Assembly (NCBI RefSeq): GCF_000179575.2
Contig: NC_015636.1
Coordinates: forward strand, 1,403,495-1,467,494
DNA: 64,000 bases
Origin: Methanothermococcus okinawensis IH1
GTDB taxonomy: Archaea > AGJL01 > Methanococci > Methanococcales > Methanococcaceae
Direction of reading: 5' to 3'
This document shows, piece by piece, positions 37,258 to 47,813 of the stretch (position 1 is the stretch's first letter; each line of letters starts with the position of its first letter). Under the pieces are notes generated by a model. That model was given only the letters and a program-made list of their open reading frames with translations. It was not told where the DNA came from and did not search any database. The position numbers and the translations under genes were made by a program.

Positions 37258-37701
37258 TTATTTGCCGTCTTCGGACATTATAAATTCCATACATTTACCG
37301 CTGAATTGGTATTCCCTACATTTCCTAATAATATAAGAATACAAACTTTCAATGTCCTTTAAATCACCATGACTGTATATTAATATATCCCTTCTAATAT
37401 TGGTATTTACTTTGATACCATTGCTTTCCAGTTCTTCTATGATTTCCTTGGCATAGTGTTTTCCAGCCCTGTCAAAATCGGTTAATAAAATAACCTCTTT
37501 AACACCATTTTTTACGAGCTCATCTGCAATTTCAAAAAAAGGCGTATGTGATACAGTTATGAAATTACCATCTATCCCTAATTTTTTTAATGATTCAATG
37601 TCCTTTTTTCCTTCAACAAGTATTGGTTTGCCGTTTTTACTTTCCTCTTTAAGTTCGTCAATGGTTTCAATAAGTTTTAAAAAGTATTCCTCTCTTTTCA
37701 T
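37258..37701 (-). CDS. Toprim-domain protein (UPF0292, RNase M5/primase-like)
   Basis: This 147-residue protein is essentially a Toprim domain: PILVEGKKDIESLKKLGIDG with the catalytic Glu, ITVSHTP, and EVILLTDFDRAGKHYAKEI with the D-x-D motif. Toprim domains coordinate metal for nicking or joining nucleic acids, as in RNase M5 and DnaG primase. This small archaeal family has no settled role. A function in RNA maturation or DNA repair is a guess. C-terminal cysteines are Cys130 and Cys140. GTGATAAT precedes the ATG. It is placed between nadE and arfC on the same strand. Confidence 0.83.
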   Translation of the reverse strand: MKREEYFLKLIETIDELKEESKNGKPILVEGKKDIESLKKLGIDGNFITVSHTPFFEIADELVKNGVKEVILLTDFDRAGKHYAKEIIEELESNGIKVNTNIRRDILIYSHGDLKDIESLYSYIIRKCREYQFSGKCMEFIMSEDGK

Positions 37702-37808
37702 ATTATCACAATAAATAAAAAAATCTTAATAATGCAAAAACCAATATGGTGTAATAATATACATAAAATAAATAATACATATAAAATATATTAAAATTAA
37801 GATTAAAA

Positions 37809-38573
37809 TCATTTTGGAATAGGTAATGGTTCTGATTTATGTTTGTTTAAGGCTATTCTTTTTAGAATATCATCTATTGTTAAAATAGGCACATTCAATT
37901 CCTTTGAAATTGATTCTTTGTCCATATTATGTTCAATTCTTATTAAAATTTTATCGAGAAGTTCATAGCTTATACCGAGCTCAGCTTCATCGGTTTGACC
38001 TTCCCAAAGTCCTGCTGATGGTGCCTTGTTTATTATTTCATTGGGAATACCCAAATATTTTGCGAGCTCCCTTACTTCCGTTTTAAAGAGATTCCCTATT
38101 AATAAAAAATCACTTCCTAAATCCCCATATTTTGTTCCATAACCCATGTATATTTCTGATTTATTTGAAGTCCCTGCAACAAGTAAATTATTTTTATTTG
38201 CAAAGTAGTACAAGATACACATCCTTATTCTTGGTTTAAGATTTCCATCTGCAAGTTTATTAAACTCTCTTGTTGGAACATACCCTCCTGCTCCGAATGC
38301 CTTTAAAATATCTGTTATATCTGAAATAATATATTTTATGCCAAGTTTTTTTGCAATTAATTCAGCATGTTCCTTATCCATAGGATTTGAGTTTTTCTCT
38401 GGCATTATTATACCTAAAACTTTATCTTTTCCAAGTGCCTTTACGCATAAGGTAGCCACCAATGAGCTATCTATGCCCCCACTTAAACCAACTACTACCC
38501 CATTTGCATTGGCATTTTTAACCATGTTATTTACAAAATTAGTTAATTTATCCGTCAATTCTTCATAATCCAT
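37809..38573 (-). CDS. nadE: NH3-dependent NAD+ synthetase
   Basis: This 254-residue ATP-pyrophosphatase has the PP-loop GLSGGIDSSLVATLC (29-43), LVAGTSNKSEIYMGYGTKYG and SAGLWEGQTDEAELGISYEL. It amidates deamido-NAD+ to NAD+ with ammonia. There is no N-terminal glutaminase domain, so free ammonia is the donor. Length matches the ammonia-dependent class. CGGTGATATA precedes the ATG. It is the upstream gene of a minus-strand run nadE-Toprim-arfC. Confidence 0.95.
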   Translation of the reverse strand: MDYEELTDKLTNFVNNMVKNANANGVVVGLSGGIDSSLVATLCVKALGKDKVLGIIMPEKNSNPMDKEHAELIAKKLGIKYIISDITDILKAFGAGGYVPTREFNKLADGNLKPRIRMCILYYFANKNNLLVAGTSNKSEIYMGYGTKYGDLGSDFLLIGNLFKTEVRELAKYLGIPNEIINKAPSAGLWEGQTDEAELGISYELLDKILIRIEHNMDKESISKELNVPILTIDDILKRIALNKHKSEPLPIPK

Positions 38574-38826
38574 TATATCACCGTTTTTATGTATTTTTAT
38601 TTTATTTATTAATTATTTTTATAATTTTAATAATTTTCTATAATATATTTATTATTTTTAATATTTTATTAATTATATATTATTATATTTTAATATTTCT
38701 TTAAAAATGTTATATTTTAATTATATTCTATAATATGTTTTGATTATATATAGGGTAGTTTATATGTTTAATAAAAATATTAATATTATATAACTTCACA
38801 TTTGATTAAAATATTTTGGTGATATT

Positions 38827-39510
38827 GTGCAGTTAAGGTTGAATTCTGGAAACATATTAAACAAAAATGTTCATGAGGTCGGAATAATAGCATTGGGTTC
38901 TTTTTTGGAAAACCATGGTTCAATTTTGCCAATAGATACCGATGCAAAAATAGCCTCATATATATCTTTAAATGTAGCAATATTAACTGGTGCAAAATTT
39001 TTAGGCGTGGTTCTACCATCTACTGAGTATGATTATGTAAAGCACGGAATACACAACAAACCAGAGGAAGTTATAGAATATTTAAAATATATTATAAATG
39101 AAGGAAAAAAGCTTGGTGTAAAAAAATTTTTAATAATTAACTGTCATGGTGGAAATACACTTATATCCAATCTATTAAATGACTTGGAGAACCAGTATAG
39201 TGTAAGAATAATATTAAAAAATATAACATTTACCCATGCTGCAACGGAGGAGCTCTCTGTTGGAAGTGTAATTGGAATAGCTGATGAAGCTGAAAACCGA
39301 TTAAAAGAGCATGACTTTAATAAATATCCTGAAATAGGTATGGTTGGATTAAAAGAAGCCAGAGAACAAAATAAATACATAGATGAAGAGGCAAAATTTG
39401 TTGAAAAGCATGGTGTAAAAATTGATAGGGGGCTTGGTGAAAAGATTCTAAAAAAAGCCATCTCAGAATGTGTAGAAATTGTTAAAGAATTAAGTAATGA
39501 TAAAAAATAA
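38827..39510 (+). CDS. arfB: FAPy nucleotide deformylase ArfB
   Basis: This 227-residue enzyme is of the creatininase family: [20 protein letters not shown] with metal-binding Glu and His, [37 protein letters not shown] and [15 protein letters not shown]. These fit ArfB (MJ0116 type), which removes formate from the GTP-derived formylamino-pyrimidine nucleotide in archaeal riboflavin and F420 synthesis. Its product is the substrate of ArfC, encoded at 36495-37172. The start is GTG at 38827 behind TTGGTGATATT. It is divergent from nadE. Confidence 0.92.
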   Translation: MQLRLNSGNILNKNVHEVGIIALGSFLENHGSILPIDTDAKIASYISLNVAILTGAKFLGVVLPSTEYDYVKHGIHNKPEEVIEYLKYIINEGKKLGVKKFLIINCHGGNTLISNLLNDLENQYSVRIILKNITFTHAATEELSVGSVIGIADEAENRLKEHDFNKYPEIGMVGLKEAREQNKYIDEEAKFVEKHGVKIDRGLGEKILKKAISECVEIVKELSNDKK

Positions 39511-39665
39511 ATTAACATTAAAATAATTAAGAATTAAATAATATCTCAAAAAATGTAAAAATAAAGATATAAAAGATATGAAAATACAAAATATTATATG
39601 CAATATAAAATGTAAATTAAAAAATTAAATAAATAAAAAAAATAAATAAACGAAAAGTAACTCGT

Positions 39666-39809
39666 TTATCCTCTTGCTTCCTTAGCTTTTGGTCTCAATT
39701 TTGAGTATCCACATTTTCTGCATTTTGTAGCTTTCCATGGGTTTCTTGCATTGCATCTCATGCAAATTTTTTTCTTAAAAATTCTATTCATTGCTTCTTC
39801 AAATGCCAT
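39666..39809 (-). CDS. rpl40e: Ribosomal protein L40e
   Basis: A 47-residue frame in a gap: [20 protein letters not shown], then [20 protein letters not shown], and a basic end KAKEARG. Two C-x2-C pairs (CMRC, CRKC) form the zinc ribbon of L40e of the large ribosomal subunit. Length and composition match archaeal L40e. AAGGTGAGAAAC precedes the ATG. It lies between arfB (convergent) and tsr3, on the same strand as tsr3. Confidence 0.94.
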   Translation of the reverse strand: MAFEEAMNRIFKKKICMRCNARNPWKATKCRKCGYSKLRPKAKEARG

Positions 39810-39907
39810 GTTTCTCACCTTGATGTTATAATAAGTTAAATATTTTTTCCACTATATATTATTTACTCTTTTATAATATTTTAGAAAAATTAGAAAACAT
39901 TAAGTTT

Positions 39908-40423
39908 TCATCTATTTTTAATTTTTTGCAAAACTTCATTTTGAATTTGGATAATTTCCTTGGAAGTCTTACCGCAATAACTTTCAAGCAATTCTTTATT
40001 AACATCTATAAAAGTTTTTGCCCATTTGAAACCATTTAATAAAGAGAGGGCATCCTTTTTATAGTTTGTGATATAAAGTATAGCAATGAATGCCTCCAAG
40101 GTTGAAAGTTTGCAAGGTTTTCCATAATTTACAGGATTCGCTGCTACTAAAAATGGGAGACTTCGCTGGTTTTTGGAATTAGTCATTTTAAATACTTTCT
40201 CAGCCTGTTTCCAAGAACAATCCAATGCCATTATCCCATATTTTTCAATTATCGGTCTATCCTCAACAGAAACCGCAGTTTCAGCAAAAGGATTTAATAA
40301 AATGCTGTTCCTTGGTATCTTATAATGGTTTTTTATAATTTTTGCCATTCCAAGTCTTCCCATTTTCAATGCAGTGCATTTTTTAGGGTCACACTGGTTT
40401 GTGTGATATATATATAATTTCAT
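39908..40423 (-). CDS. tsr3: 18S/16S rRNA aminocarboxypropyltransferase Tsr3 (DUF367)
   Basis: This 171-residue protein has NQCDPKKCTALKMGRLGMAK, LLNPFAETAVSVEDRP, MALDCSWKQAEKVFK, LPFLVAANPVNYGKPCKLST and LEAFIAILYI. These are the signatures of Tsr3, which transfers the aminocarboxypropyl group from AdoMet to a hypermodified small-subunit rRNA uridine. It acts in late ribosome assembly. GGTGAGTAATAATT precedes the ATG. It sits upstream of rpl40e in the same direction, and the two may share a transcript across a 98-bp gap. Confidence 0.93.
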   Translation of the reverse strand: MKLYIYHTNQCDPKKCTALKMGRLGMAKIIKNHYKIPRNSILLNPFAETAVSVEDRPIIEKYGIMALDCSWKQAEKVFKMTNSKNQRSLPFLVAANPVNYGKPCKLSTLEAFIAILYITNYKKDALSLLNGFKWAKTFIDVNKELLESYCGKTSKEIIQIQNEVLQKIKNR

Positions 40424-40649
40424 AATTATTACTCACCATTATAGTATTTAAATGTAAATGATATAGGTGTAATTTAGATGTAAATTAAATAAATAATAAA
40501 TGATAACTATTGCTGAAATTATAAATTTCATATATTAAATATATTGTGGAAAATATATCCCAGATAAATAATTGAAAAAATTAAAATTAAAAAATGTATA
40601 TTATAAAAATAATAAAAATATATTTTTATAAAAAATAAAGTTTGATAAC

Positions 40650-41837
40650 ATGAAGGTAGGATTTTTGCTTGGAAAAGAACATGAAACACTTCCATATTCA
40701 GAACTAAATGCACTTTTGGAAATATATGATATTGATAAAAATTTGAGTATATTTGATAATTATGTGGTATTAGATAAATTAGATGATGATAATAGCGATA
40801 ACGATAAAGATAACAAAAATAACAACATATCAAAAGCAGAATATATGGAAACTATAAACAATATAGAAAGTATAACAAAAAGAAGTGCCTATATAAACGA
40901 AAGCCATTTAATATTATTTGAAATGCTGTATGTAGATAAAGATTTACAAAAAAATATTAATATGTTTTATAAAAATTTGATAGATTTGCCTCTTGATAAT
41001 ATATTGAATATAGATATATCAAAAGATACCTTTGCAGTCAGAGCTCTCAAAGTTCCCAAGGAAATTAAACAGAAAGAAGATAAAAATGAAAAAAATATTA
41101 TAAAAAATACAAAAGATATAAAAGATATAAAAAAGCCAAATTCTATGGATATTGAAAGAGAAGTGGGAAGGATAATAAAAGAAAAAACTGGTGCAAAGGT
41201 AAATCTTAAAAATCCCTCAAAAGTTGTAAAAGTTATAATATTAAAGGATAGAATTTATTTGGCATTGTTAATTGAAAAAAGAGATAAGGAGTATTTCCAA
41301 AAAAACAGACCTCATCTAAGGGCATATTTTCATCCTGGGTGCATACTTCCAAAGCTTGCAAGATGTATGGTTAATTTAGCAAGATTAAAAGAAGGAGATA
41401 TATTACTTGACCCATTTTGTGGAACTGGTGGATTTCTAATTGAAGGGGGATTTATAGGATGTAAATTAATTGGTAGTGACATCGATGACAGAATGGTTGA
41501 AGGAACATTGTTAAATCTTAAATCTTATAATTTAATGGATAATATAATATCTATTAAAAAATGGGATGCAAAATATATAAAAGATTATTTAAATACATTG
41601 AAAATAAAAGAAGTAGATGGAATTATTACAGACCCTCCCTATGGTATCTCGACATCTAAAAAGGGGGACATTGAAAGTATATTAAATAGTTTAGGGAATG
41701 TTCTAAAAGATAATGGATATATGGTTTTTGCATCTTCAAAAAAGGTATATTTAGAAGATTTACGATTAATGGATATGTATGAGATATACATCCATAAGAG
41801 TTTAACCCGATATGTGCATGTCTATAAAAAAGAATAA
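40650..41837 (+). CDS. trmG10: tRNA (guanine10-N2)-dimethyltransferase (Trm11 family, THUMP)
   Basis: This 395-residue protein has an N-terminal THUMP/RNA-binding half and the AdoMet methylase motifs LLDPFCGTGGFLIEGGFIG, GSDIDDRMVEGTLLNLKSY and IITDPPYGISTSKKGD. The DPPY motif is typical of N2-guanine methylases. The archaeal enzyme makes m2,2G10 in tRNA. The N-terminal half carries two low-complexity inserts rich in Asp/Asn/Lys (about 48-65 and 149-170). RPHLRAYFHPGCILPKLARC marks the THUMP-methylase junction. A weak GTTTGAT precedes the ATG. It is a single gene, convergent with acs. Confidence 0.93.
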   Translation: MKVGFLLGKEHETLPYSELNALLEIYDIDKNLSIFDNYVVLDKLDDDNSDNDKDNKNNNISKAEYMETINNIESITKRSAYINESHLILFEMLYVDKDLQKNINMFYKNLIDLPLDNILNIDISKDTFAVRALKVPKEIKQKEDKNEKNIIKNTKDIKDIKKPNSMDIEREVGRIIKEKTGAKVNLKNPSKVVKVIILKDRIYLALLIEKRDKEYFQKNRPHLRAYFHPGCILPKLARCMVNLARLKEGDILLDPFCGTGGFLIEGGFIGCKLIGSDIDDRMVEGTLLNLKSYNLMDNIISIKKWDAKYIKDYLNTLKIKEVDGIITDPPYGISTSKKGDIESILNSLGNVLKDNGYMVFASSKKVYLEDLRLMDMYEIYIHKSLTRYVHVYKKE

Positions 41838-41927
41838 TGAAACCTAAAAAATAAAATAATCAAAACATAAAAATTAATATATAGGAAATAAAATGATAAT
41901 AAAATAATGATTTAAAAAATAATTTAA

Positions 41928-41960
41928 ATAATAAAATAATAAAATAATAAAATAATAATA
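41928..41960. repeat. Short A/T tandem repeat
   Basis: The unit AAAATAAT is repeated about four times between the convergent ends of trmG10 and acs. It ends where the acs stop begins. It may serve as a bidirectional terminator region or be a slippage-prone microsatellite. No other role is visible. Confidence 0.5.
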
Positions 41961-43862
41961 TTATAAATATTTAAAATCACTTAATTCTTTTCTGATTTCA
42001 TCTACACTTGTATTATCTTCTATGGTAGATAAATCCCCTAATTCTTCTCCCATTATTAGTTTTTTAAGTATTCTTCTCATAATTTTTCCACTTCTTGTTT
42101 TAGGGAGTTTATTTACAAATAAAATCATGTGTGGTGTGGCAATAGGACCCATTGTTTCTTTCACATAATGTATGAGCTCTTCCTTCAATTCCTTTTTATT
42201 TTGATAACCTTTGTTTAATACCACAAATGCCACTGGAACTTCTCCTTTAATATCGTCTGGTTTTCCAATAACTGCACTTTCTGCAACTGCGGGATGGGAG
42301 ATGAGAACATGTTCAACTTCTGCTGTTCCTATCCTATGCCCTGCTACATTTAAAACCTCATCAGCCCTACCTAATATCCAGAAATATCCATCTTCATCCT
42401 TTATAGCATAATCTGATGGACAATAACAATTTTTTATTCTTTCCCAATATGCTGCCCTATACCGTGCATCGTTCTTCCATAATCCCATCAACATTCCAGG
42501 CCATGGATTCTTAATGACCAACAACCCCCTTTTATTTGGTGGAAGACTATTTCCATATTCATCCACTACATCAGCATCTATACCTATGCCGGGGAATGTG
42601 GCTGAACCTGGTTTTAAAGGAATATCTTGTATGCCTATTGGTGGATATATAACATGACCTCCCGTTTCTGTCTGCCAATAACAATCACATATTGGACATC
42701 TTTTCTGACCTACAACTTCGTAATACCATTTCCAAGCCCTTGGGTTTATCGGTTCTCCAACGCTTCCAAGCATTCTAAGGGTGGATAAATTATATTTTTT
42801 TACCCATTCTTCCCCATACATCATCAACATCCTTATTGCCGTTGGGGCAGTATATAATATGGTAACTCCATGTTTTTCTATAATTTCCCATATTCTTCCA
42901 GGATTTGGATAATCTATTGCCCCTTCATACATTACAATAGTAGTTCCACATGCCAACGGTGCATATACCACATAACTATGTCCTGTTATCCATCCAATAT
43001 CTGCTGTGCACCAAAACACATCCATATCGTTAATGCCCCATGTCCATTCAAGTGTTTTTGTGGTATAAACCATAAATCCTCCTGTTGAATGCACAACCCC
43101 TTTTGGTTTTCCAGTAGTTCCGCTCGTATATAATATAAATAGCGGATGATTTGCTTCCACAGGCACAGGTTCTACATAATTTTTTGCCCCCTTCATGAGC
43201 TCATCCCAGCAATAGTCCCTTCCTTCCATCAATTTTAAATCGTTATTTCTTTTTACATATACCGTATGATTTATAGTGGGGCAGTTTAAAAGTGCCTTAT
43301 CAACTATACCCTTTAAATCTATTTTTTTACCCCTTCTATAAAGTATATCGGAAGTTATCAAAACCTTTGCCTCTGCATCATTTATTCGTTCTGCAAGTGC
43401 ATCAGCTGAAAATCCTGAAAATACCACTGAATGTATAGCCCCAATCCTTGCACATGCAAGCATAGCTATTGCAGCTTCTGGTATCATGGGCATATATATT
43501 GCTACCCTATCGCCAGTCTCTACACCTAAATTCTGCAAAACATTTGCAAATTTATTAACCTCTCTATACAATTCATAGTATGTTAATATCCTACATTCTC
43601 CATTTTCTCCTTCCCATATTATGGCAGCCTTATTTCTTCTATTGTTTAGTATATGTCTATCTACACAATTATAACAGGCATTCAACCTTCCATTAATAAA
43701 CCATTTTGCATAGGGAACATGCCACTCTAAAACTTTATCCCATGTTTTGTTCCAATCTAAACATTTTGCTTGTTCCCCCCAAAATTTTTCAGGATTTTCC
43801 AGTGCTTCTTTTTTTATACTATTTAATTTTTCCAGAGGTATATATTTATCCCCAGATTTCAT
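41961..43862 (-). CDS. acs: Acetyl-CoA synthetase (AMP-forming)
   Basis: This 633-residue enzyme has the AMP-binding motif [51 protein letters not shown] and the C-terminal lysine motif [14 protein letters not shown]. It activates acetate to acetyl-CoA with ATP, letting a methanococcus assimilate acetate. The start is the ATG at 43862, with AGGTGTTAAT correctly placed. The upstream in-frame start at 43895 lacks a binding site. The 263-bp divergent gap to the DUF4350 operon holds both promoters. The C-terminal lysine is the acetylation-control site in relatives. Confidence 0.95.
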   Translation of the reverse strand: MKSGDKYIPLEKLNSIKKEALENPEKFWGEQAKCLDWNKTWDKVLEWHVPYAKWFINGRLNACYNCVDRHILNNRRNKAAIIWEGENGECRILTYYELYREVNKFANVLQNLGVETGDRVAIYMPMIPEAAIAMLACARIGAIHSVVFSGFSADALAERINDAEAKVLITSDILYRRGKKIDLKGIVDKALLNCPTINHTVYVKRNNDLKLMEGRDYCWDELMKGAKNYVEPVPVEANHPLFILYTSGTTGKPKGVVHSTGGFMVYTTKTLEWTWGINDMDVFWCTADIGWITGHSYVVYAPLACGTTIVMYEGAIDYPNPGRIWEIIEKHGVTILYTAPTAIRMLMMYGEEWVKKYNLSTLRMLGSVGEPINPRAWKWYYEVVGQKRCPICDCYWQTETGGHVIYPPIGIQDIPLKPGSATFPGIGIDADVVDEYGNSLPPNKRGLLVIKNPWPGMLMGLWKNDARYRAAYWERIKNCYCPSDYAIKDEDGYFWILGRADEVLNVAGHRIGTAEVEHVLISHPAVAESAVIGKPDDIKGEVPVAFVVLNKGYQNKKELKEELIHYVKETMGPIATPHMILFVNKLPKTRSGKIMRRILKKLIMGEELGDLSTIEDNTSVDEIRKELSDFKYL

Positions 43863-44125
43863 ATTAACACCTCTTAATTTATAATTATTAATCATTATAA
43901 TTATCGTTATATACTACTATATAAGCATTTCGATTTTTAACAAAGATATATTCGTTAAATGTCGATTTAAAATAATAAAAAAATTAAATAATAAACGTAT
44001 AATAATACATTTTATAATTAAATATAAATACATTAATTAGAATTAATTATGTATTTTGAAAATATATAAAATAATATAAAATATAAAATAATAATATCCA
44101 ATTTCCCCTCGCAGATGGTGAATAT

Positions 44126-45157
44126 ATGAAAATAGAACAGTATATTTTACTTATGATAATACTAATAGGTTTTATATCTATGCCTTTGGTAATCCCAACG
44201 ATTAAAACCACCCAACCTTATAGTGTATTTAATACAAAAGATGAGGGTTGTTCAAATTTTTTAATTTTAATGCATAGAGAAGGCAATGTAAAACCATTGA
44301 TATATCCCTATAAAGATACAGATTTAAAAGAAAATTCAGTTTTATTTATTATAGGTCCAGATGTTGATTTTACAAAAGATGAGGGTGAGCTCCTAAAAAA
44401 TTATGTTTCTTCTGGAAATACCCTTGTTATTGCCGATAATTTTAACAGAGGAAATAGTATTTTAAAATATATGAACATTTCGGAGAGATTTTCCAATAAG
44501 CCACTTTATGATATCATAGAACCAATAGCATTGTATAATGGGGGATATATCTTATTAAAAAATCCTACAACAATAAAGGACATATCCAACACAAATGGGC
44601 ATATAATTATATCATCCAGTGCATCGAGTAATATAATCAATTATCCAAAACCAAACAATGAAAAATCCTATCCTTTAATGGTGGAAAAAGATTATGGCAA
44701 CGGAAAAATAATATTAATTTCTGACCCAAATATATTTACAAACCAATTATTCAATACCAATAAAAAGTTTTTAAAAACTTATTTTAATTACAGTAATCAA
44801 CACAGCATTGTATATTTCGATGAATACCATCATTCAGATGTAAATCCACAAAATATTGCTACAATCGTTGTAAATTCCAACAATATAACCCCCAAATTTC
44901 TAAGTTATTTGTCGATTATTGTATTGATAATTGTCGTTATATTGGAGAGCGATAAATTACAAACAATATTGATAAACAGAATACATAACATTATTATTGA
45001 TATTGCTAATATGGTAGGAAATAATAAATTATTTAAATATTTAACAGAAGAAAACAATAATATTAATGATATTAAATTCTATAATTTAGACGATATTGCC
45101 AAAAAATACAATATGGATAAATCTACATTATATAAGATATTGAGTAAATTAAAATAA
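44126..45157 (+). CDS. DUF4350-type membrane protein with C-terminal HTH
   Basis: This 343-residue protein has an N-terminal membrane anchor (YILLMIILIGFISMPLVI). A domain follows with NEKSYPLMVEKDYGNGKIIL and SVLFIIGPDVDFTKDEGELL, which resembles DUF4350/GATase-like domains. A second membrane helix lies near 258-275 (FLSYLSIIVLIIVVIL). The C-terminal 30 residues (YNLDDIAKKYNMDKSTLYKI) look like a helix-turn-helix. DUF4350 proteins travel with MoxR ATPases and DUF58 proteins, as here. GGTGAATAT precedes the ATG. The joined membrane anchor and HTH is unusual. Role unknown. Confidence 0.72.
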   Translation: MKIEQYILLMIILIGFISMPLVIPTIKTTQPYSVFNTKDEGCSNFLILMHREGNVKPLIYPYKDTDLKENSVLFIIGPDVDFTKDEGELLKNYVSSGNTLVIADNFNRGNSILKYMNISERFSNKPLYDIIEPIALYNGGYILLKNPTTIKDISNTNGHIIISSSASSNIINYPKPNNEKSYPLMVEKDYGNGKIILISDPNIFTNQLFNTNKKFLKTYFNYSNQHSIVYFDEYHHSDVNPQNIATIVVNSNNITPKFLSYLSIIVLIIVVILESDKLQTILINRIHNIIIDIANMVGNNKLFKYLTEENNNINDIKFYNLDDIAKKYNMDKSTLYKILSKLK

Positions 45158-45208
45158 TATAAATTAAAATAAAATTTAAAAAAATTTAGAATAAAATAGG
45201 ATGGTATT

Positions 45209-46141
45209 ATGGTATTTAGAAAACTCAAAAATGAGATGAAAAAAGAAATAATTGGGATGGATGACATTATTCGAGATTTATTTGTATGTCTTATTTCAGA
45301 GGGGCATGTTTTATTAGAGGGAGTGCCAGGTTTGGCAAAAACCACATTGGCGAAATCATTTTCAAAATGTATGGGCTTATATTTTTCAAGGGTTCAGGGT
45401 ACTCCAGATTTAATACCTTCGGATATAACAGGCGGTGAAATATACAAGATGCAAACAGGTGAATTTCAATATATTCCTGGACCATTATTTGCAAATATTG
45501 TCTTAGTGGATGAGATAAATAGAATGTCTCCAAAAACTCAGTCCGCACTATTAGAGGCTATGGAAGAAAATAGTATATCAGTAGGTGGAAAAACATACAC
45601 CTTACCAAAACCTTTCATAGTAATTGCCACTCAAAACCCTGTTGAATTTGAAGGAACTTACTCATTACCTGCGGCACAGCTTGATAGGTTTATGATGAAG
45701 CTAAATTTGGATTATTTGAAAGAGGATGATGAATTAAAGGTATTGAATCTAAAAAAAAGTAATGGAAACAATATTGAACAAATAAATACGGTTTTGGACA
45801 AAAGAACCCTTAACGATGTATTCAATACTGTAAAGAGTATTCATGTTTCGCAACCTATATTAAAATACATACGGGATATTGTGGTTGCCACAAGGAATGA
45901 TAATCGTATAGTGTTGGGGGCAAGCACAAGAGCAGGGATTCAATTACTAAAAGTTGCAAAGGCAAATGCCTATTTGGACGATAGAACTTATGTACTCCCA
46001 GATGATGTTAAAAACAATGTCGTTAAAGTTTTATCCCATAGAATGATAGTAGATTATGAGGAAGAAACACCAACTAAGGAAATATTAACTGATATAATCG
46101 ATAGAATAGAGGTTCCAAAGGGGGAATTTAGATGGGAATAA
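45209..46141 (+). CDS. MoxR-family AAA+ ATPase
   Basis: This 310-residue AAA+ protein has Walker A LEGVPGLAKTTLAKSF (36-51), Walker B NIVLVDEINRMSPKTQSALL, IATQNPVEFEGTYSLPAAQL (sensor 1 region) and LGASTRAGIQLLKVAKANAY. MoxR ATPases act as chaperones in assembly of enzymes or membrane complexes, usually with a DUF58 and often a VWA partner. Here DUF4350 precedes by 51 bp and DUF58 follows after a roughly 116-bp gap. No VWA protein is adjacent. GGATGGTATT precedes the ATG. Length is usual for the family. Confidence 0.93.
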   Translation: MVFRKLKNEMKKEIIGMDDIIRDLFVCLISEGHVLLEGVPGLAKTTLAKSFSKCMGLYFSRVQGTPDLIPSDITGGEIYKMQTGEFQYIPGPLFANIVLVDEINRMSPKTQSALLEAMEENSISVGGKTYTLPKPFIVIATQNPVEFEGTYSLPAAQLDRFMMKLNLDYLKEDDELKVLNLKKSNGNNIEQINTVLDKRTLNDVFNTVKSIHVSQPILKYIRDIVVATRNDNRIVLGASTRAGIQLLKVAKANAYLDDRTYVLPDDVKNNVVKVLSHRMIVDYEEETPTKEILTDIIDRIEVPKGEFRWE

Positions 46142-46257
46142 TCATTAATATTATTTTACTTAGGAGATATGAGATAAAATAATCATAAACATTTACTTTA
46201 AGAATAAAAATAAAAGTCGTTATGCGTTTAATATATATTAGGATAAAAGGGGATTTG

Positions 46258-47793
46258 ATGAATAAAACACCATATTCAAAGATATTGTCCATATTTGGAA
46301 TAATTTGTTATGCAAATGGCTATTTATTAAATAATTTATACTCCACATTCATAGGCGTTTTTATTTTTCTATACCTATATTTTACAGAAAAAATAGTAGA
46401 TTTTGAAATAGATACAGTTGTGGATAAAAATAACAATAGAATTGTGGATTTAAAGGAATATATGCCTACAAAATTAATATTTAATATCTATAAAAATAAT
46501 GCAAAACCTTATTTAAAGTTTAAATCAAAACATGGTGTAATTTCATCAAATATTTTCAGTGAATATTCATTTAATCATTTCAATAATTCCCCCAATTATA
46601 ATAATTCTAATATTAATAATACCGATATTGCTACTAATACCCTTAATGTTTCCAACTCTTCCAATAACACTAATTTATCCAATTTACAAACCTATAATCA
46701 TATTATTAAATATTTGGTAAATGTAATGCCCTATAAAAAAGGAGAATTTATTGTTGATGCAATGGGCAAAATATTCGATAAAAGAACATTGAATTACATT
46801 GATTATTCAAAATCTTTTAAATTTGATGTTGCACCATCTCTTGAAGGGTTAAAACACAATATTGAACAAAATGAGTATGTAAAATCAACATTTGGAGGCA
46901 TTGTTGAGCCAGAACTTGATGAATTAAAAATTTATGAAATTGGCGATGATATTAAGAGAATAGATTGGAAAAAATCCATTGGAAGTAATTCTATAATTGT
47001 TAGAAAACTACTTCACATGGAAGCTCAGAGCATATATTATTTTTTGGATATAGGACATAGCATGAGAATCTCCATTGATGAAAATAACAACAAAATCAAC
47101 TATGCAACAGGAGTTCTGTTAAATTTTATAAAATACAATGAAAATGATAACTATCTTTTTTTGTATGATGATTACAAAATTGTAAAATCAAGTGCAATAA
47201 ACAATAATAATAAAAGAAGAATTAAAAAGTTTTCTAAAAATACCACCTTTCAACAGTATATTGAAAAAGAGCTCTTAAATATTAAGCCTATTTTGGTAGA
47301 TAAATACATACCAACTATAACAAATATAGAGCATAAAAGATATAATGGTAGTAGTTTCGGTAGTAGTGGTGTTGAACATAACTATAAAAATCAAGAATAT
47401 AATGACAATAATATTATTCATTCATATTTATCGAGGAGGAAAAAAGGGAGCTCAGGTATATTTGAATGTGCAAGGTATTTAATGAAAATGAAAACTGGAA
47501 ATGTAATGATATTTACCGATTTGGATTCAAATATTATACCACTTTTAAAAAGTATAAATATGCTTACTAAAAAAGGATTTAACATAATAATATATGCATT
47601 ATATAGCCCTTCTTTTAATATTCATAAAGAGGAGTTATCCAATGAAGAAATATTACAAGAAATTTATAAGCATTACATACATAGGCAAAAAATTATTAAA
47701 ATATTGAGAAGAAAAGGCATTGTTGTTGTTGATTTAAATAATAAAGATGGTATGAAAAATATAATAGATAAATTAAAAAGATGTAAAATTTAA
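46258..47793 (+). CDS. DUF58-domain protein
   Basis: This 511-residue protein has an N-terminal membrane pair (about 10-45), then low-complexity Asn/Ser repeats at about 105-150. The DUF58 core is FGGIVEPELDELKIYEIGDD, followed by KRIDWKKSIGSNSIIVRKL. The motif D-x-x-R-x-I-D-W-K is diagnostic. A late VWA-like half has VMIFTDLDSNIIPLLKS. The partner of the MoxR ATPase just upstream. The ATG at 46258, behind AAAGGGGATTTG, is preferred to the start at 46222. Another Gly/Ser/Asn-rich insert lies near 375-400. Function as a MoxR substrate or adaptor is family knowledge; the client is unknown. Confidence 0.88.
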   Translation: MNKTPYSKILSIFGIICYANGYLLNNLYSTFIGVFIFLYLYFTEKIVDFEIDTVVDKNNNRIVDLKEYMPTKLIFNIYKNNAKPYLKFKSKHGVISSNIFSEYSFNHFNNSPNYNNSNINNTDIATNTLNVSNSSNNTNLSNLQTYNHIIKYLVNVMPYKKGEFIVDAMGKIFDKRTLNYIDYSKSFKFDVAPSLEGLKHNIEQNEYVKSTFGGIVEPELDELKIYEIGDDIKRIDWKKSIGSNSIIVRKLLHMEAQSIYYFLDIGHSMRISIDENNNKINYATGVLLNFIKYNENDNYLFLYDDYKIVKSSAINNNNKRRIKKFSKNTTFQQYIEKELLNIKPILVDKYIPTITNIEHKRYNGSSFGSSGVEHNYKNQEYNDNNIIHSYLSRRKKGSSGIFECARYLMKMKTGNVMIFTDLDSNIIPLLKSINMLTKKGFNIIIYALYSPSFNIHKEELSNEEILQEIYKHYIHRQKIIKILRRKGIVVVDLNNKDGMKNIIDKLKRCKI

Positions 47794-47813
47794 AAAGATT
47801 TAATGTGTTATTT

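Noticed and set aside
41928-41960. A/T microsatellite as a regulatory element
   Set aside because: It lies between convergent gene ends in a generally A/T-rich gap, so chance or termination is enough to explain it.
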